NCBI RefSeq assembly: GCF_016909175.1
Contig: NZ_JAFBFI010000015.1
Coordinates: forward strand, 62,001-126,000
Length of the DNA: 64,000 nucleotides
Reading direction: 5' to 3'
From: Peribacillus deserti
Lineage (GTDB): Bacteria > Bacillota > Bacilli > Bacillales > DSM-1321
The position numbers and the translations under genes are program-made. This document shows, one piece after another, positions 8,897 through 16,483 of this stretch. The notes beneath the pieces were generated by a model that made no database searches, was not told the origin of the DNA, and saw nothing but the letters and a program-made list of their open reading frames with translations. The first letter of the stretch is position 1, and every line of letters begins with the position of its first letter.

Positions 8897-8914
8897 TGAA
8901 TGCATATTCATTCA
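8897..8914. promoter_or_regulatory. FadR-like operator upstream of the acyl-CoA synthetase operon
   Basis: TGAATGCATATTCATTCA is a perfect 6-base inverted repeat (TGAATG/CATTCA) around a 6-base centre. It agrees closely with the TGAATGAMTANTCATTCA box bound by the Bacillus TetR-type repressor FadR at fatty-acid degradation genes. It sits between the MBL hydrolase gene and the synthetase start. Acyl-CoA-released repression of the ligase-R2lox-ALDH-ADH genes is inferred. Confidence 0.6.
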
Positions 8915-8962
8915 TTTTAATTAGTATATACTTACCGCCCCCTTTCACAGAATATAACTTAT

Positions 8963-9910
8963 CTATAAAACTAGTTTGTAATAACGGACAGGTCCCTTAT
9001 TATATCCTTCTACCATGTTCCTTGTTTCCATTAAATCCAGATGGCCCTGTATTTGAGACAAGCCGAGAAAAATCATCCTGCCATGCAGGCGAGGGTAAAC
9101 CATGCCGCATAATTCATACACATTTTTTTCCCCGGATAATAGACATTCTTGAATATTGAAGCAGCGATTTTCCTGTTCTGCAAGCCTTCTTTCTATCAAT
9201 TCAATATGGTTCATAAATGGTTCCCCATGCCCCGGGTATATCGTCCCCAAAGGCAGATTTTTGACTCTTTCCAGCGAATGCCGGTATTGCAAAAGAGATT
9301 TAGGGCGATTTTCCATCCCAGGAGGCGGCGGCTCAACAAACGGATTAACCGAGAAATCGGCAATGAGGAGGTCTCCCCCAAAAGTGATTCCTGTTTTAGG
9401 ATCCCACAATACTATATCTGTCTGGCTATGCCCGGGAACATACAAAACCTCGAAACTTATTCCCGCCATAGGAAGAGTGTCCTTATCTCTGATATAAGAG
9501 ACATTTCCCCAGTTCTCCTCTCTATATGTTCTTATCGCCATATGCTCTCTCGGGTCTGCACCGCATTCTTCCATAAAGGAATAAAAGAACTCATTCGTCC
9601 GCTTGAATTCATTGATTCCGCCAGTGATCGTCCATTCTGCGTTTTCATGAACATACACAGGAAGGTCCACTTCTTTTAGTATCTCACTCACACCTCCTGA
9701 ATGGTCAGTATGCAAATGAGTCAGAACAATAGAGTCAAAGTCTTTAAAGCTAAGTTTATGTAAATCCAGCTGTGATTTCAGTTCATTAATAGATGAGGGA
9801 CCAGGATTGCCTGTATCCACTAAAACCGCTCCATCACCAATCACTGCATAGGCAAAAACAGAGCCCTCAGCAAATGGCGTTTGAAGCTTAAGAGGTATTA
9901 TCTTTTTAAT
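8963..9910 (-). CDS. MBL-fold metallo-hydrolase, probable ATT start
   Basis: Zinc hydrolase of the metallo-beta-lactamase fold, 315 residues as called. HLHTDHSGG is the zinc motif, VDTG precedes it, GHSQTD and PGHGEP supply later ligands. The first GTG (9844) would cut off the conserved first strand. In-frame codons upstream encode KKIIPLKLQTPFAEGSVFAY, a normal family N-terminus, and are bounded by a stop just beyond. The only codon in that segment correctly placed after a Shine-Dalgarno (GAGGGG, ending 9 bases before the codon) is ATT at 9910, a rare initiator. Role in the cluster could be thioester or lactone hydrolysis; unproven. Confidence 0.75.
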   Translation of the reverse strand: MKKIIPLKLQTPFAEGSVFAYAVIGDGAVLVDTGNPGPSSINELKSQLDLHKLSFKDFDSIVLTHLHTDHSGGVSEILKEVDLPVYVHENAEWTITGGINEFKRTNEFFYSFMEECGADPREHMAIRTYREENWGNVSYIRDKDTLPMAGISFEVLYVPGHSQTDIVLWDPKTGITFGGDLLIADFSVNPFVEPPPPGMENRPKSLLQYRHSLERVKNLPLGTIYPGHGEPFMNHIELIERRLAEQENRCFNIQECLLSGEKNVYELCGMVYPRLHGRMIFLGLSQIQGHLDLMETRNMVEGYNKGPVRYYKLVL

Positions 9911-10122
9911 GAGGCTTCACCCCTCGCTTAACCGGAATGCACGTCTAAAAATCTCCCATAAATGTATGGCAGAAATGATATAAATATGTATAAATTCTCC
10001 TAATTAATAGAAAACCCTTCAAGAAAAATAAAAAATTTGTAAAATTTAGAAATTAATCGCGAGGATTGAGGCAGATCCAGTCCAGAGCGGCCGACAACGG
10101 AAGCTGTTTTGAATATAAATAA

Positions 10123-10144
10123 GGACCAGCATGTCGCTGGTCCT
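10123..10144 (-). terminator. Terminator of the dioxygenase gene
   Basis: GGACCAGC-atgtc-GCTGGTCC hairpin just after the dioxygenase stop; on the minus strand it is followed by TTATTTAT. Confidence 0.7.
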
Positions 10145-10171
10145 ATTCTCAAGCAGGTATGAATCAAAACT

Positions 10172-11149
10172 TTATTCTTTCGTGAATTCTTTTGTGCTTC
10201 TCACTGTGTCGATCGGGCGGACTAATTTTTCAATCTGCTCACGTTTTGGCTCTAAGAATGGAGGCAGAGATAATTTTTCTCCAAGCGTTTCATAAGGCTC
10301 ATCACCCATGAATCCTGGTCCATCTGTTGCAAATTCAAATAAAATCTGTGGTGCCACTCTTGAATATAGAGACTGGAAGAAAAACCGATCTACAAAGCCG
10401 GATGTTTGGAAGCCGAATCCTTCCATACGGCCAATCCATTCCTCTAGCACCGAGCGGTCTTCCACACGGAATGCTGCATGGTGGACGGTACCATAGCCTT
10501 GGCGTGCCTGTGGCAGAATCGCATTATGCTCTGCAATGACCGAAGCGCCATTTCCGCCCTCCCCGACTTCAAATAAGTGGAATGACCCTTCCTGAACTGT
10601 TTCTTTGAACAGAAGAACCTTTTCCAGCACTTCCTTGAAGAAGTCAAAATTCGCAACACGAACAAAGATCGGTCCGAGGCCCGTAATCGCATAGTCCAGA
10701 GGAATCGGACCCTTCTGCCATGGAGTCCCAGAAGCAATTCCTTTATTCAATTCATCAGAAATCAATTGATATTGCTGATCATCGAAATCAACAAAAGAAA
10801 GAGTCTTTTTGCCAAACTGCTCCTTAATTCCAGTATGTTTCACTTCCATACGGTCAAACCGCATTACCCAATAATCCAGGGCTGCATCACTTGGTACACG
10901 GAATGAAGTTTTAGAAATTTCATCTGTACCATGCACTCCTTTCGGGATGCCAGGGAAATCGAAGAACGTCATGTCTGTCCCAGCGCTCCCGGTGTCATCC
11001 GCAAAGAATAAATGATATGTCTGAATATCATCCTGATTGACCGTTTTCTTAACTAAACGCATACCCAGCACATATGTGAAAAATTCATAGTTCTTTTCTG
11101 CGCTGCTGGTAATAGCTGTAACGTGATGTATTCCTTTTAGGTGGTTCAT
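10172..11149 (-). CDS. Ring-cleaving dioxygenase, VOC/glyoxalase family (MhqO/MhqA type)
   Basis: A 325-residue protein of two vicinal-oxygen-chelate domains: domain 1 begins KGIHHVTAITSSAEKN, domain 2 carries TVHHAAFRV. HH pairs and late Glu (ILFEFATDGPG) are the expected metal ligands. Homologues in Bacillus (MhqA, MhqE, MhqO) are induced by hydroquinones and catechols under the MarR-type repressor MhqR, and degrade quinone adducts. A palindrome of the right type lies upstream, so quinone-responsive control is likely. Single-gene unit with its own terminator. Confidence 0.85.
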   Translation of the reverse strand: MNHLKGIHHVTAITSSAEKNYEFFTYVLGMRLVKKTVNQDDIQTYHLFFADDTGSAGTDMTFFDFPGIPKGVHGTDEISKTSFRVPSDAALDYWVMRFDRMEVKHTGIKEQFGKKTLSFVDFDDQQYQLISDELNKGIASGTPWQKGPIPLDYAITGLGPIFVRVANFDFFKEVLEKVLLFKETVQEGSFHLFEVGEGGNGASVIAEHNAILPQARQGYGTVHHAAFRVEDRSVLEEWIGRMEGFGFQTSGFVDRFFFQSLYSRVAPQILFEFATDGPGFMGDEPYETLGEKLSLPPFLEPKREQIEKLVRPIDTVRSTKEFTKE

Positions 11150-11246
11150 CTTTTCATTCCTCCAAATAAGCCTCAGTATCTGCTCTAATTTAAGTTTTTC
11201 CCTTTATGTTGAATAGGTACTCGCATTTTATGTTTATTTGATTTTA

Positions 11247-11276
11247 TCTTTAATTAAATAATCTTTAATTAAAGAT
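11247..11276. promoter_or_regulatory. MarR-type (MhqR-like) operator pair
   Basis: ATCTTTAATTAAAGAT at 11261-11276 is a perfect 16-base palindrome; 14 bases upstream ATCTTTAATTAAAT repeats the left arm and centre. Known MhqR sites have ATCT...AGAT ends. Location about 100 bases before the dioxygenase start supports repression there. Bases 11277-11463 beyond it hold a weak hairpin (ATAATGCC/GGCATTAT, 11386-11405) and nothing else I recognise. Confidence 0.6.
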
Positions 11277-11463
11277 AATTTATCATAGTTCATATTCCTC
11301 GTCAATCATATAATCAACAGTCCGCGCGGCAAGCTGAAAGCCCACTCATTGTAAATAAGCACAAAACAGGAGACCCCTGTTTATCATAATGCCACTCGGC
11401 ATTATTAAACGAAACAGAAGGTCTCACTTGTTCCATACAGTATTTGAATGAAGAAAATATTAT

Positions 11464-12345
11464 TTAGATAGATCTATGGAGCATTTTAAAGCTGCCTATT
11501 TTGGATACAACATAAACAATCGAACATATCCAGAGAATAGCTATTACTGCATAAATATAGGGGTAAATAGCCGTATTTTCAATCCATGTAGATACTAATG
11601 TTCTCGCATTGACTAAAATAATGAACCCGCCTACAAGTACCCCCATCAATTGTGCATGAAACTTTTGAACCAGCCAGGCGGCAATTGGAGCAGCAATAAT
11701 TCCTCCTATCATTAGCGCGCCGACCCATAACCAATTCACTTCTGCCCATCCAAGTGAAATAAGGAAACCAAAAGTAGCTGAAACAGCAATTGCAAATTCA
11801 CTTGTATCAACAGTACCGACCACTTTTCGAGGACTCATTCCTTTTCTTGATAACAAAATGGGTGTAGCAATGGGACCCCAGCCTCCGCCTCCAGTAGCAT
11901 CTGCAAAGCCAGCAATCAATCCTAAAGGTATAGATTGTTTTCTACTAAGCGGCACTGCTTTTTTTTCCAAGCTGACTTGAAATTTAAATAAAAATCTTAT
12001 AAGGACATAAATTCCTAAAATTAAAAGGAATAAGGAAATATATGGTTTAGCCAAATCTCCTGGCAGATGACTTAGAAATGTTGCTCCTAAAAAAGCTCCG
12101 ATTGATCCAGGAATAATTAGACGAAGTACCGTTTGTTTGTCTACATTTCCAAACTTTATATGCGACGCCCCTGATGCAGCCGTAGTTACAACTTCAGAAA
12201 TATGAACAGAAGCAGAGGCTACAGCCGGCGCTATGCTAAAACTCAATAAAAGGGAGGATGAGGTTACACCATAAGCCATTCCAAGTGCGCCATCTATTAA
12301 CTGTGCAAGTAAGCCGATAAAAGCAAAAATCATTAATTTTTTCAT
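11464..12345 (-). CDS. TSUP-family (TauE/SafE) membrane permease
   Basis: A 293-residue integral membrane protein with about eight hydrophobic segments in two halves. The paired Gly-rich motifs typical of the family are GALGMAYGVTSSSLLL in half one and GFADATGGGGWGPIATPILL in half two. The family exports or imports sulfite, sulfonates and related anions. Start chosen at ATG 12345 (MKKLMIF): the earlier ATG overlaps the GAGGTG ribosome site. Substrate unknown; no sulfur gene is adjacent. Confidence 0.85.
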   Translation of the reverse strand: MKKLMIFAFIGLLAQLIDGALGMAYGVTSSSLLLSFSIAPAVASASVHISEVVTTAASGASHIKFGNVDKQTVLRLIIPGSIGAFLGATFLSHLPGDLAKPYISLFLLILGIYVLIRFLFKFQVSLEKKAVPLSRKQSIPLGLIAGFADATGGGGWGPIATPILLSRKGMSPRKVVGTVDTSEFAIAVSATFGFLISLGWAEVNWLWVGALMIGGIIAAPIAAWLVQKFHAQLMGVLVGGFIILVNARTLVSTWIENTAIYPYIYAVIAILWICSIVYVVSKIGSFKMLHRSI

Positions 12346-12357
12346 GAAGCACCTCAT

Positions 12358-12850
12358 TCACTAGATATGTATAAATAAGCAGTCCGTCTTATAGGATTGT
12401 CAGAAACAGAATTGAAGAACGAATATTCAATTAATTTATTAGTCTGATTATATATCATTAATCTTATCTGTCAACTAGGAATTAAAATTAATCTTACCCA
12501 CACAGTACAATCATTTTTATTAAGGTCATTCCTCTCTTGATATGAAAGTTCCTAGCATATTATCCGATTTAACTTGAATGTAAAATCTCTCCCGGAACGA
12601 GAGTTCGATAACGAATTACTTAAACAAAATATAGAATGTCTGCAGGATTGGGAACACCCTTCATGTACAGCATTAATGACACATACCTGGCCTTTTTTTA
12701 AAAAATGATCTTATGGGGAGAATGAACATTACGTATTGAAATGAACCCAGCCCCTGGCCGCCTATTGGGATTTGGGGTTTCATCTTGTTTGAGGGAATTT
12801 CCTACCTGAAGGTTGAAGGAGAAGTGCGATGACATACATATACAACAAAG
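12358..12850. other. Gap with a possible degraded coding fragment
   Basis: No intact gene. On the plus strand bases 12597-12710 read through about 37 codons in coding-like style (a stretch ending LMTHTWPFFKK then stop) without a ribosome site. I cannot assign a family; it may be the tail of a lost gene or chance. The rest is AT-rich with no clear signal. Confidence 0.25.
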
Positions 12851-12861
12851 TTCAAGCAAAA

Positions 12862-13012
12862 GAGCATAGTCATACGCATTACAGCCTGAACGGAATCAAT
12901 CATAAGCATAGAACATTGCTTTATAAGCATAAAACCTCAAAACACAAGCGTAAAATCCTGAAACATAAGCATTAACTTCTCAAACTAAAGCATAAACCCT
13001 TTGAACACATGG
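12862..13012. repeat. Periodic array 2: ATAAGCATAAA word every 21 bp
   Basis: The core aagca/aagcg starts at 12904, 12925, 12946, 12967 and 12988, exactly 21 bases apart four times. Weaker units with AGC in phase stand at 12863 and 12883, and a decayed one near 13007. The bases between words are unrelated. No plausible gene spans it. It lies between the TSUP gene and the proline dehydrogenase terminator. Same design as the arrays at 3.1 and 46.1 kb but a different word. From 13013 to 13330 I see nothing. Confidence 0.75.
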
Positions 13013-13330
13013 ACCGTTATTCAGAAACTGCCCCATCGTTACCATTTTTCAACCGAAATCATCACTTTTCCTGGATCATTTATTCCAAATCCCTAAAAAA
13101 CACTCTTCAGATACCGGAAAATGATGGTTTGGGTATATCTTGCTGGTGTATAAAAAAATAACTTGCTGCCAATACACTCTATTGATGAAACAAAAATTCA
13201 TGTACAGGTTTGTTACCATATGAAATTGCTGCATTAAATTCGAAAAAAGAAGGTTAGAGTGGTTCGTTTAATCCCGCTCCTTAAATGTGAGAACAGCAAA
13301 TTTGTGATTATTCCATTTTCACTAAAAAAC

Positions 13331-13353
13331 CTCCCTTTAGCATGAAAGGGAGG
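13331..13353 (-). terminator. Terminator of proline dehydrogenase gene
   Basis: CCTCCCTTT-agcat-GAAAGGGAGG stem, with TTTTTTAGT following on the minus strand. Confidence 0.85.
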
Positions 13354-13368
13354 ATACATCTATTTATA

Positions 13369-14337
13369 TTATTTTTTCTTTGTTAATCTTCCTAATAGAT
13401 AAGCACCAGCTGCTACACCCAGCATTGTATTCGTTTTCTTATTGAACACCTGTTTGGCAACAAGATTCAGGTTTTGCGGTCTTTCGGCAAGGCGGCGCAT
13501 AAAGTAACCGTACCAGTCCTGGCCAAAAGGCACATACGTACAGAAATTGTAGCCTTCGCTCGCAAGCTTTAACTGAAGATCCTTTCGGAATCCGTAAAGC
13601 ATTTGGAATTCGAATTTCTCTTTTGGAATATTGTTAGCCCTTACAAATTCTTTCACATGATTGATTACTTTATGGTCATGTGTGGCAATGGATGTGAATT
13701 TTCCATTTAATAAATGCCATTCTATTAGGTTAATATAGTTTGAGTCAATTTCGCTTTTTTCTTGATAAGCAAGCTCTGCAGGCTCTTTATAAGCGCCTTT
13801 TACGATACGCAGCCGGTAGTTTTTATATTTCTTGATATCTTCTTCAGCTCTAAAGAAATAAGCTTGAATAACGGTTCCAACGTTATCATATTCCTTAGAA
13901 AGCTCTTCCAATATGTCAAAGGAAGGCTGCAAACGCTTCGTATCTTCCATATCCATATTCACAAAAAAATCATAACGGCTCGCTCTATCTACGATTTCTC
14001 TTACATTTTCCAGACAGAAAGCGTATTCAATATCAAGCCCTAATTGGGATGGCTTTAAAGATATATGTGCATCCACCTGGTTTTGATGAATCGCTTCAAT
14101 TACTTCGAGGATTTGTTCTTTTGCTTCTGTGGCCTCTTCTTTTTTAAAGACAAATTCGCCGAGGTTATCTACAGTACAAGCGATCCCATGCGCATTAAGC
14201 TCTTTAATGCTTTGAATAGCCTGTTCTAAATTTGTTCCCGCAACCACACTTTGCGCCCCTAATTTAAGTCCATATTTTTTAGCGGCAGTATTTAGAAGTT
14301 CATTCTGAGATAGTCCAATAAACAAATCTTTTAACAT
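13369..14337 (-). CDS. putB: Proline dehydrogenase (monofunctional, FAD)
   Basis: A 322-residue beta/alpha-barrel flavoenzyme of the Firmicute PutB/FadM type. It has the ending YLLGRLTKKK and conserved barrel motifs ISLKPSQLG, RIVKGAYKEP, ATHDHKVI and FQMLYGFR; the Lys, Arg and Tyr/Arg-Arg (GYFMRRLAERPQN) residues bind proline and FAD. It oxidises proline to pyrroline-5-carboxylate at the membrane face. The partner P5C dehydrogenase is not adjacent. A near-match to a catabolite (cre) box lies about 120 bases upstream. Confidence 0.9.
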   Translation of the reverse strand: MLKDLFIGLSQNELLNTAAKKYGLKLGAQSVVAGTNLEQAIQSIKELNAHGIACTVDNLGEFVFKKEEATEAKEQILEVIEAIHQNQVDAHISLKPSQLGLDIEYAFCLENVREIVDRASRYDFFVNMDMEDTKRLQPSFDILEELSKEYDNVGTVIQAYFFRAEEDIKKYKNYRLRIVKGAYKEPAELAYQEKSEIDSNYINLIEWHLLNGKFTSIATHDHKVINHVKEFVRANNIPKEKFEFQMLYGFRKDLQLKLASEGYNFCTYVPFGQDWYGYFMRRLAERPQNLNLVAKQVFNKKTNTMLGVAAGAYLLGRLTKKK

Positions 14338-14455
14338 AACAAATTACCCCTAATTCATGTATTATTTTTCACTATGATTATAGCATACTTTTTTAATATA
14401 ATATGTTTTCAAATATTTCTATTTAAGGCTTGCCGTGTTGCCTTCTGTACGGGTT

Positions 14456-14469
14456 CAAAAGCGCTTACA
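14456..14469 (-). promoter_or_regulatory. Candidate cre (CcpA) site upstream of putB
   Basis: Minus strand TGTAAGCGCTTTTG fits 12 of 14 positions of the TGWAARCGYTWWCW catabolite-response consensus, 118 bases before the proline dehydrogenase start. Carbon-catabolite control of proline use is plausible but the site is imperfect. Confidence 0.35.
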
Positions 14470-14590
14470 CTTAACGGCGGAAAACCCTGTGTTTGAGAAT
14501 CATTAGCGCAGCATTTGACGATAAAATTAATTTATAGTATTATATAACTACAGTTGATAGATTTTCAGCTGTAATGTTATTAACTTAATA

Positions 14591-14690
14591 ATACTCCAAA
14601 GGGGAGTAGCTCACAGTTATGTCGTCAATACGTGATGGAAACATCACCGGCCTGACTGGCAACTTTTAAGTTGTTTGCGAGACCTTTGCC
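14591..14690 (+). ncRNA. yybP-ykoY manganese riboswitch aptamer
   Basis: The conserved blocks are in order: AAAGGGGAGTAGC (14598-14610), GTCGTCA (14621-14627), CACCGGCCTGACTGGC (14645-14660) and GCGAGACCTTTGCC (14677-14690). The first and last blocks pair as helix P1. This is the Mn2+-sensing yybP-ykoY class. Downstream GGTAAAGGG (14697-14705) can pair either with the 3' arm of P1 or with the 5' arm of the following terminator. If Mn2+ stabilises P1, the segment is free to block the terminator, so the switch should turn transcription on with Mn2+, as reported for yybP. Confidence 0.92.
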
Positions 14691-14722
14691 AATTACGGTA
14701 AAGGGATAAAAATGATTATTTC

Positions 14723-14764
14723 AAGACCTTTACCAGCATTTTGGTAAAGGTCTTTTTGTTTTTC
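14723..14764 (+). terminator. Riboswitch-controlled terminator
   Basis: AAGACCTTTACC-8 nt-GGTAAAGGTCTT stem followed by a T-rich run. Its 5' arm is the alternative partner of the antiterminator segment at 14697-14705. Confidence 0.9.
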
Positions 14765-14858
14765 TATAAAGGAGGAGAAAAGCAGATCTAAACGTAACAA
14801 TCATCTCACCTGCAGCAAATTCACACTCAAAACTAATTAATATGGAGGAATTATCATT

Positions 14859-15305
14859 ATGAAAAAAATTATAGCAGCCGTCCTTTCAGCAGCGCTTATG
14901 TTTTCACCTGCTGCAAACGTAGTATTCCAGGATCATCAAACCGTAGAGGCAAAAGGCTACAAATCAGGTAAGAGAAGCTTTAATAGTAACCAAAATACTC
15001 AGACAAACAATAATTCGTTTTTCCAAAATAAAAAACAAAACTCTGTCTCCAACTCTACTAAAGCTGCAGCCACTCAGAAAAAAGGTGGATTTGCTAAGAG
15101 CGGCCTGATGAAAGGCCTAATGGTCGGCGGACTTGCAGGATTACTCTTTGGCAGTATGTTCGCGAACATGGGAATCCTGGGCTCACTTCTAGGCTTAATG
15201 ATTAATGTATTAGCCATTTACTTTGCCATTTCTCTTATTAGAACCCTCATCGTTAACTATAGAAATAAAAAGCGTAGAGAGGAACAAACTCAATGGAGAA
15301 ACTAA
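14859..15305 (+). CDS. Small Mn-riboswitch-controlled Tim44-like membrane protein (YybP-like)
   Basis: A 148-residue exported or membrane protein: a Lys-start hydrophobic signal (residues 1-20), then a polar Asn/Gln/Ser-rich linker. A Gly-rich hydrophobic segment (GGLAGLLFGSMFANMGILGSLLGLMINVLAIYFAI in two parts, about 90-130) and a basic tail follow. The Gly-zipper region resembles Tim44-like bacterial proteins. GGAGG sits 10 bases before the ATG. Being behind the Mn2+ riboswitch it should respond to manganese excess; it may be the orthologue of yybP, which I cannot confirm without a search. It overlaps the next gene by 13 bases. Confidence 0.75.
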   Translation: MKKIIAAVLSAALMFSPAANVVFQDHQTVEAKGYKSGKRSFNSNQNTQTNNNSFFQNKKQNSVSNSTKAAATQKKGGFAKSGLMKGLMVGGLAGLLFGSMFANMGILGSLLGLMINVLAIYFAISLIRTLIVNYRNKKRREEQTQWRN

Positions 15306-15580
15306 TCATTTCCGAGCAAGACATCATTAATGCCGTCTGTGTTTATATCTCACGTAAAAAACAAATACGCCCTGAAGAAGTTGAAGTTGAACTGATGTAC
15401 GACGACTACGGCTTCTCTGCAGAAGTTTATACGGATGGACGAAAACAGGTCTTAATCACAGCAAACCTTATTGAAGCATTAAGATTGTGGCTAGAGGAAT
15501 ATATGCATAGAGATCCTTATGCCGGGATTACGCTGGTGCTTGATGATGAAGATGGGATAATTGCGCAGGTTAATCAGTAG
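15293..15580 (+). CDS. YxcD-family (DUF2653) protein
   Basis: A 95-residue acidic soluble protein, mixed helix and strand, resembling the Bacillus YxcD family of unknown function. It starts inside the end of the Tim44-like gene, so it is translationally coupled and shares the Mn2+ riboswitch. The pairing suggests a common role at the membrane in manganese stress; that is inference from position only. Confidence 0.7.
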   Translation: MEKLIISEQDIINAVCVYISRKKQIRPEEVEVELMYDDYGFSAEVYTDGRKQVLITANLIEALRLWLEEYMHRDPYAGITLVLDDEDGIIAQVNQ

Positions 15581-15610
15581 TGGCTGCAGCGCCCTTCTTC
15601 TATTAAAATA

Positions 15611-15659
15611 AAAAAAGCATGAACCCCTTGTAATGATAAGGATTCATGCTTTTTTTTTT
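15611..15659. terminator. Bidirectional terminator
   Basis: AAAAAAGCATGAA / TTCATGCTTTTTT arms around an inner CCTT/AAGG stem; A-run before and T-run after allow use from both sides. Confidence 0.85.
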
Positions 15660-15840
15660 GACTATTTATTTGCTTGAGAAACAGAATGGATAACGACACT
15701 TGCGGTTCAGAAAATCTGTAAGCACTCTTCAAGAAGAAGCTTCATTGTCTGCACCTTTGGATTTGGTTATTTCTATATTCTATAGTCCCAATTAATTGCC
15801 TCGTAGTTGTATTCATATTCATAAAAGGATAAATATCTTC

Positions 15841-16311
15841 TTACACACAAGTAAAGGATTCTATCTGCCTCAGACTCACTCCAAAGAAGACCCACCTGTA
15901 ACCAGTCCAGCGGTATCCTGAAATAGAGGTTCTGCCTAAAAAGACGGGAAAGAACCAAAATTGCTGGCGGTTTCTCAGCCAGACATACGTATATCTGTAT
16001 AAACACCTTCGAATACTGCCAGGGTCAACTGCAAATGCTTGGGCTTGCTGTGTTTGAGCTGGAATATAAGAAGGAGGCGGTGCGGATGGCGGTCCAGCCT
16101 GTTGTCCCTGGCCTGGAGAGCCGTATGGAGGCTGGTTGAAAGGCGGTCCCTGCGGTGGTCCCATCATTCCTCCTGATCCAGGAAACCCCGGCATAAATTG
16201 CCTTACGTCAAATTCGTCCTCATAATAATCTTCCGCCAGAATTGGCATTGAGTAATAATCTTCCTGCCCATACGGGTAGTTATAGTTTACATAGTCATGA
16301 TTAAAATACAT
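15841..16311 (-). CDS. Pro/Gly-rich surface-type protein with conserved aromatic C-terminus
   Basis: A 156-residue protein in two parts. Residues 1-90 are Tyr- and Asp-rich, then Pro/Gly/Gln-rich (GPPQGPPFNQPPYGSPG). Residues from about 93 form a compact Trp/Tyr/Arg-rich domain (DPGSIRRCLYRYTYVWLRN ... FLGRTSISGYRW) with a terminal Cys. Similar proteins with this C-terminal domain occur in Bacillus and are of unknown function. No signal peptide is seen; a spore surface location is a guess based on composition. The domain ends naturally, so the gene appears complete. Confidence 0.65.
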   Translation of the reverse strand: MYFNHDYVNYNYPYGQEDYYSMPILAEDYYEDEFDVRQFMPGFPGSGGMMGPPQGPPFNQPPYGSPGQGQQAGPPSAPPPSYIPAQTQQAQAFAVDPGSIRRCLYRYTYVWLRNRQQFWFFPVFLGRTSISGYRWTGYRWVFFGVSLRQIESFTCV

Positions 16312-16483
16312 TTGATGTACTCCTTTACTTTAGGCATACATCATCTTATTCATTAGTAAATGGATATCAACTTGTACGTTGAAAAGTGGGTATTTACCTA
16401 TAAACGGTTTTTGCTGTTTTTGCTGGATTCACATACTGATGAGTTTTATATAAGTTACCCTAAGAATCTAGGAAATACTTCAA

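Noticed and set aside
15773-16006. 77-residue minus-strand frame overlapping the Pro/Gly-rich gene
   Set aside because: It is the shifted frame of the C-terminal domain; the 15841-16311 frame keeps the domain intact to its natural end, so I see no frameshift.
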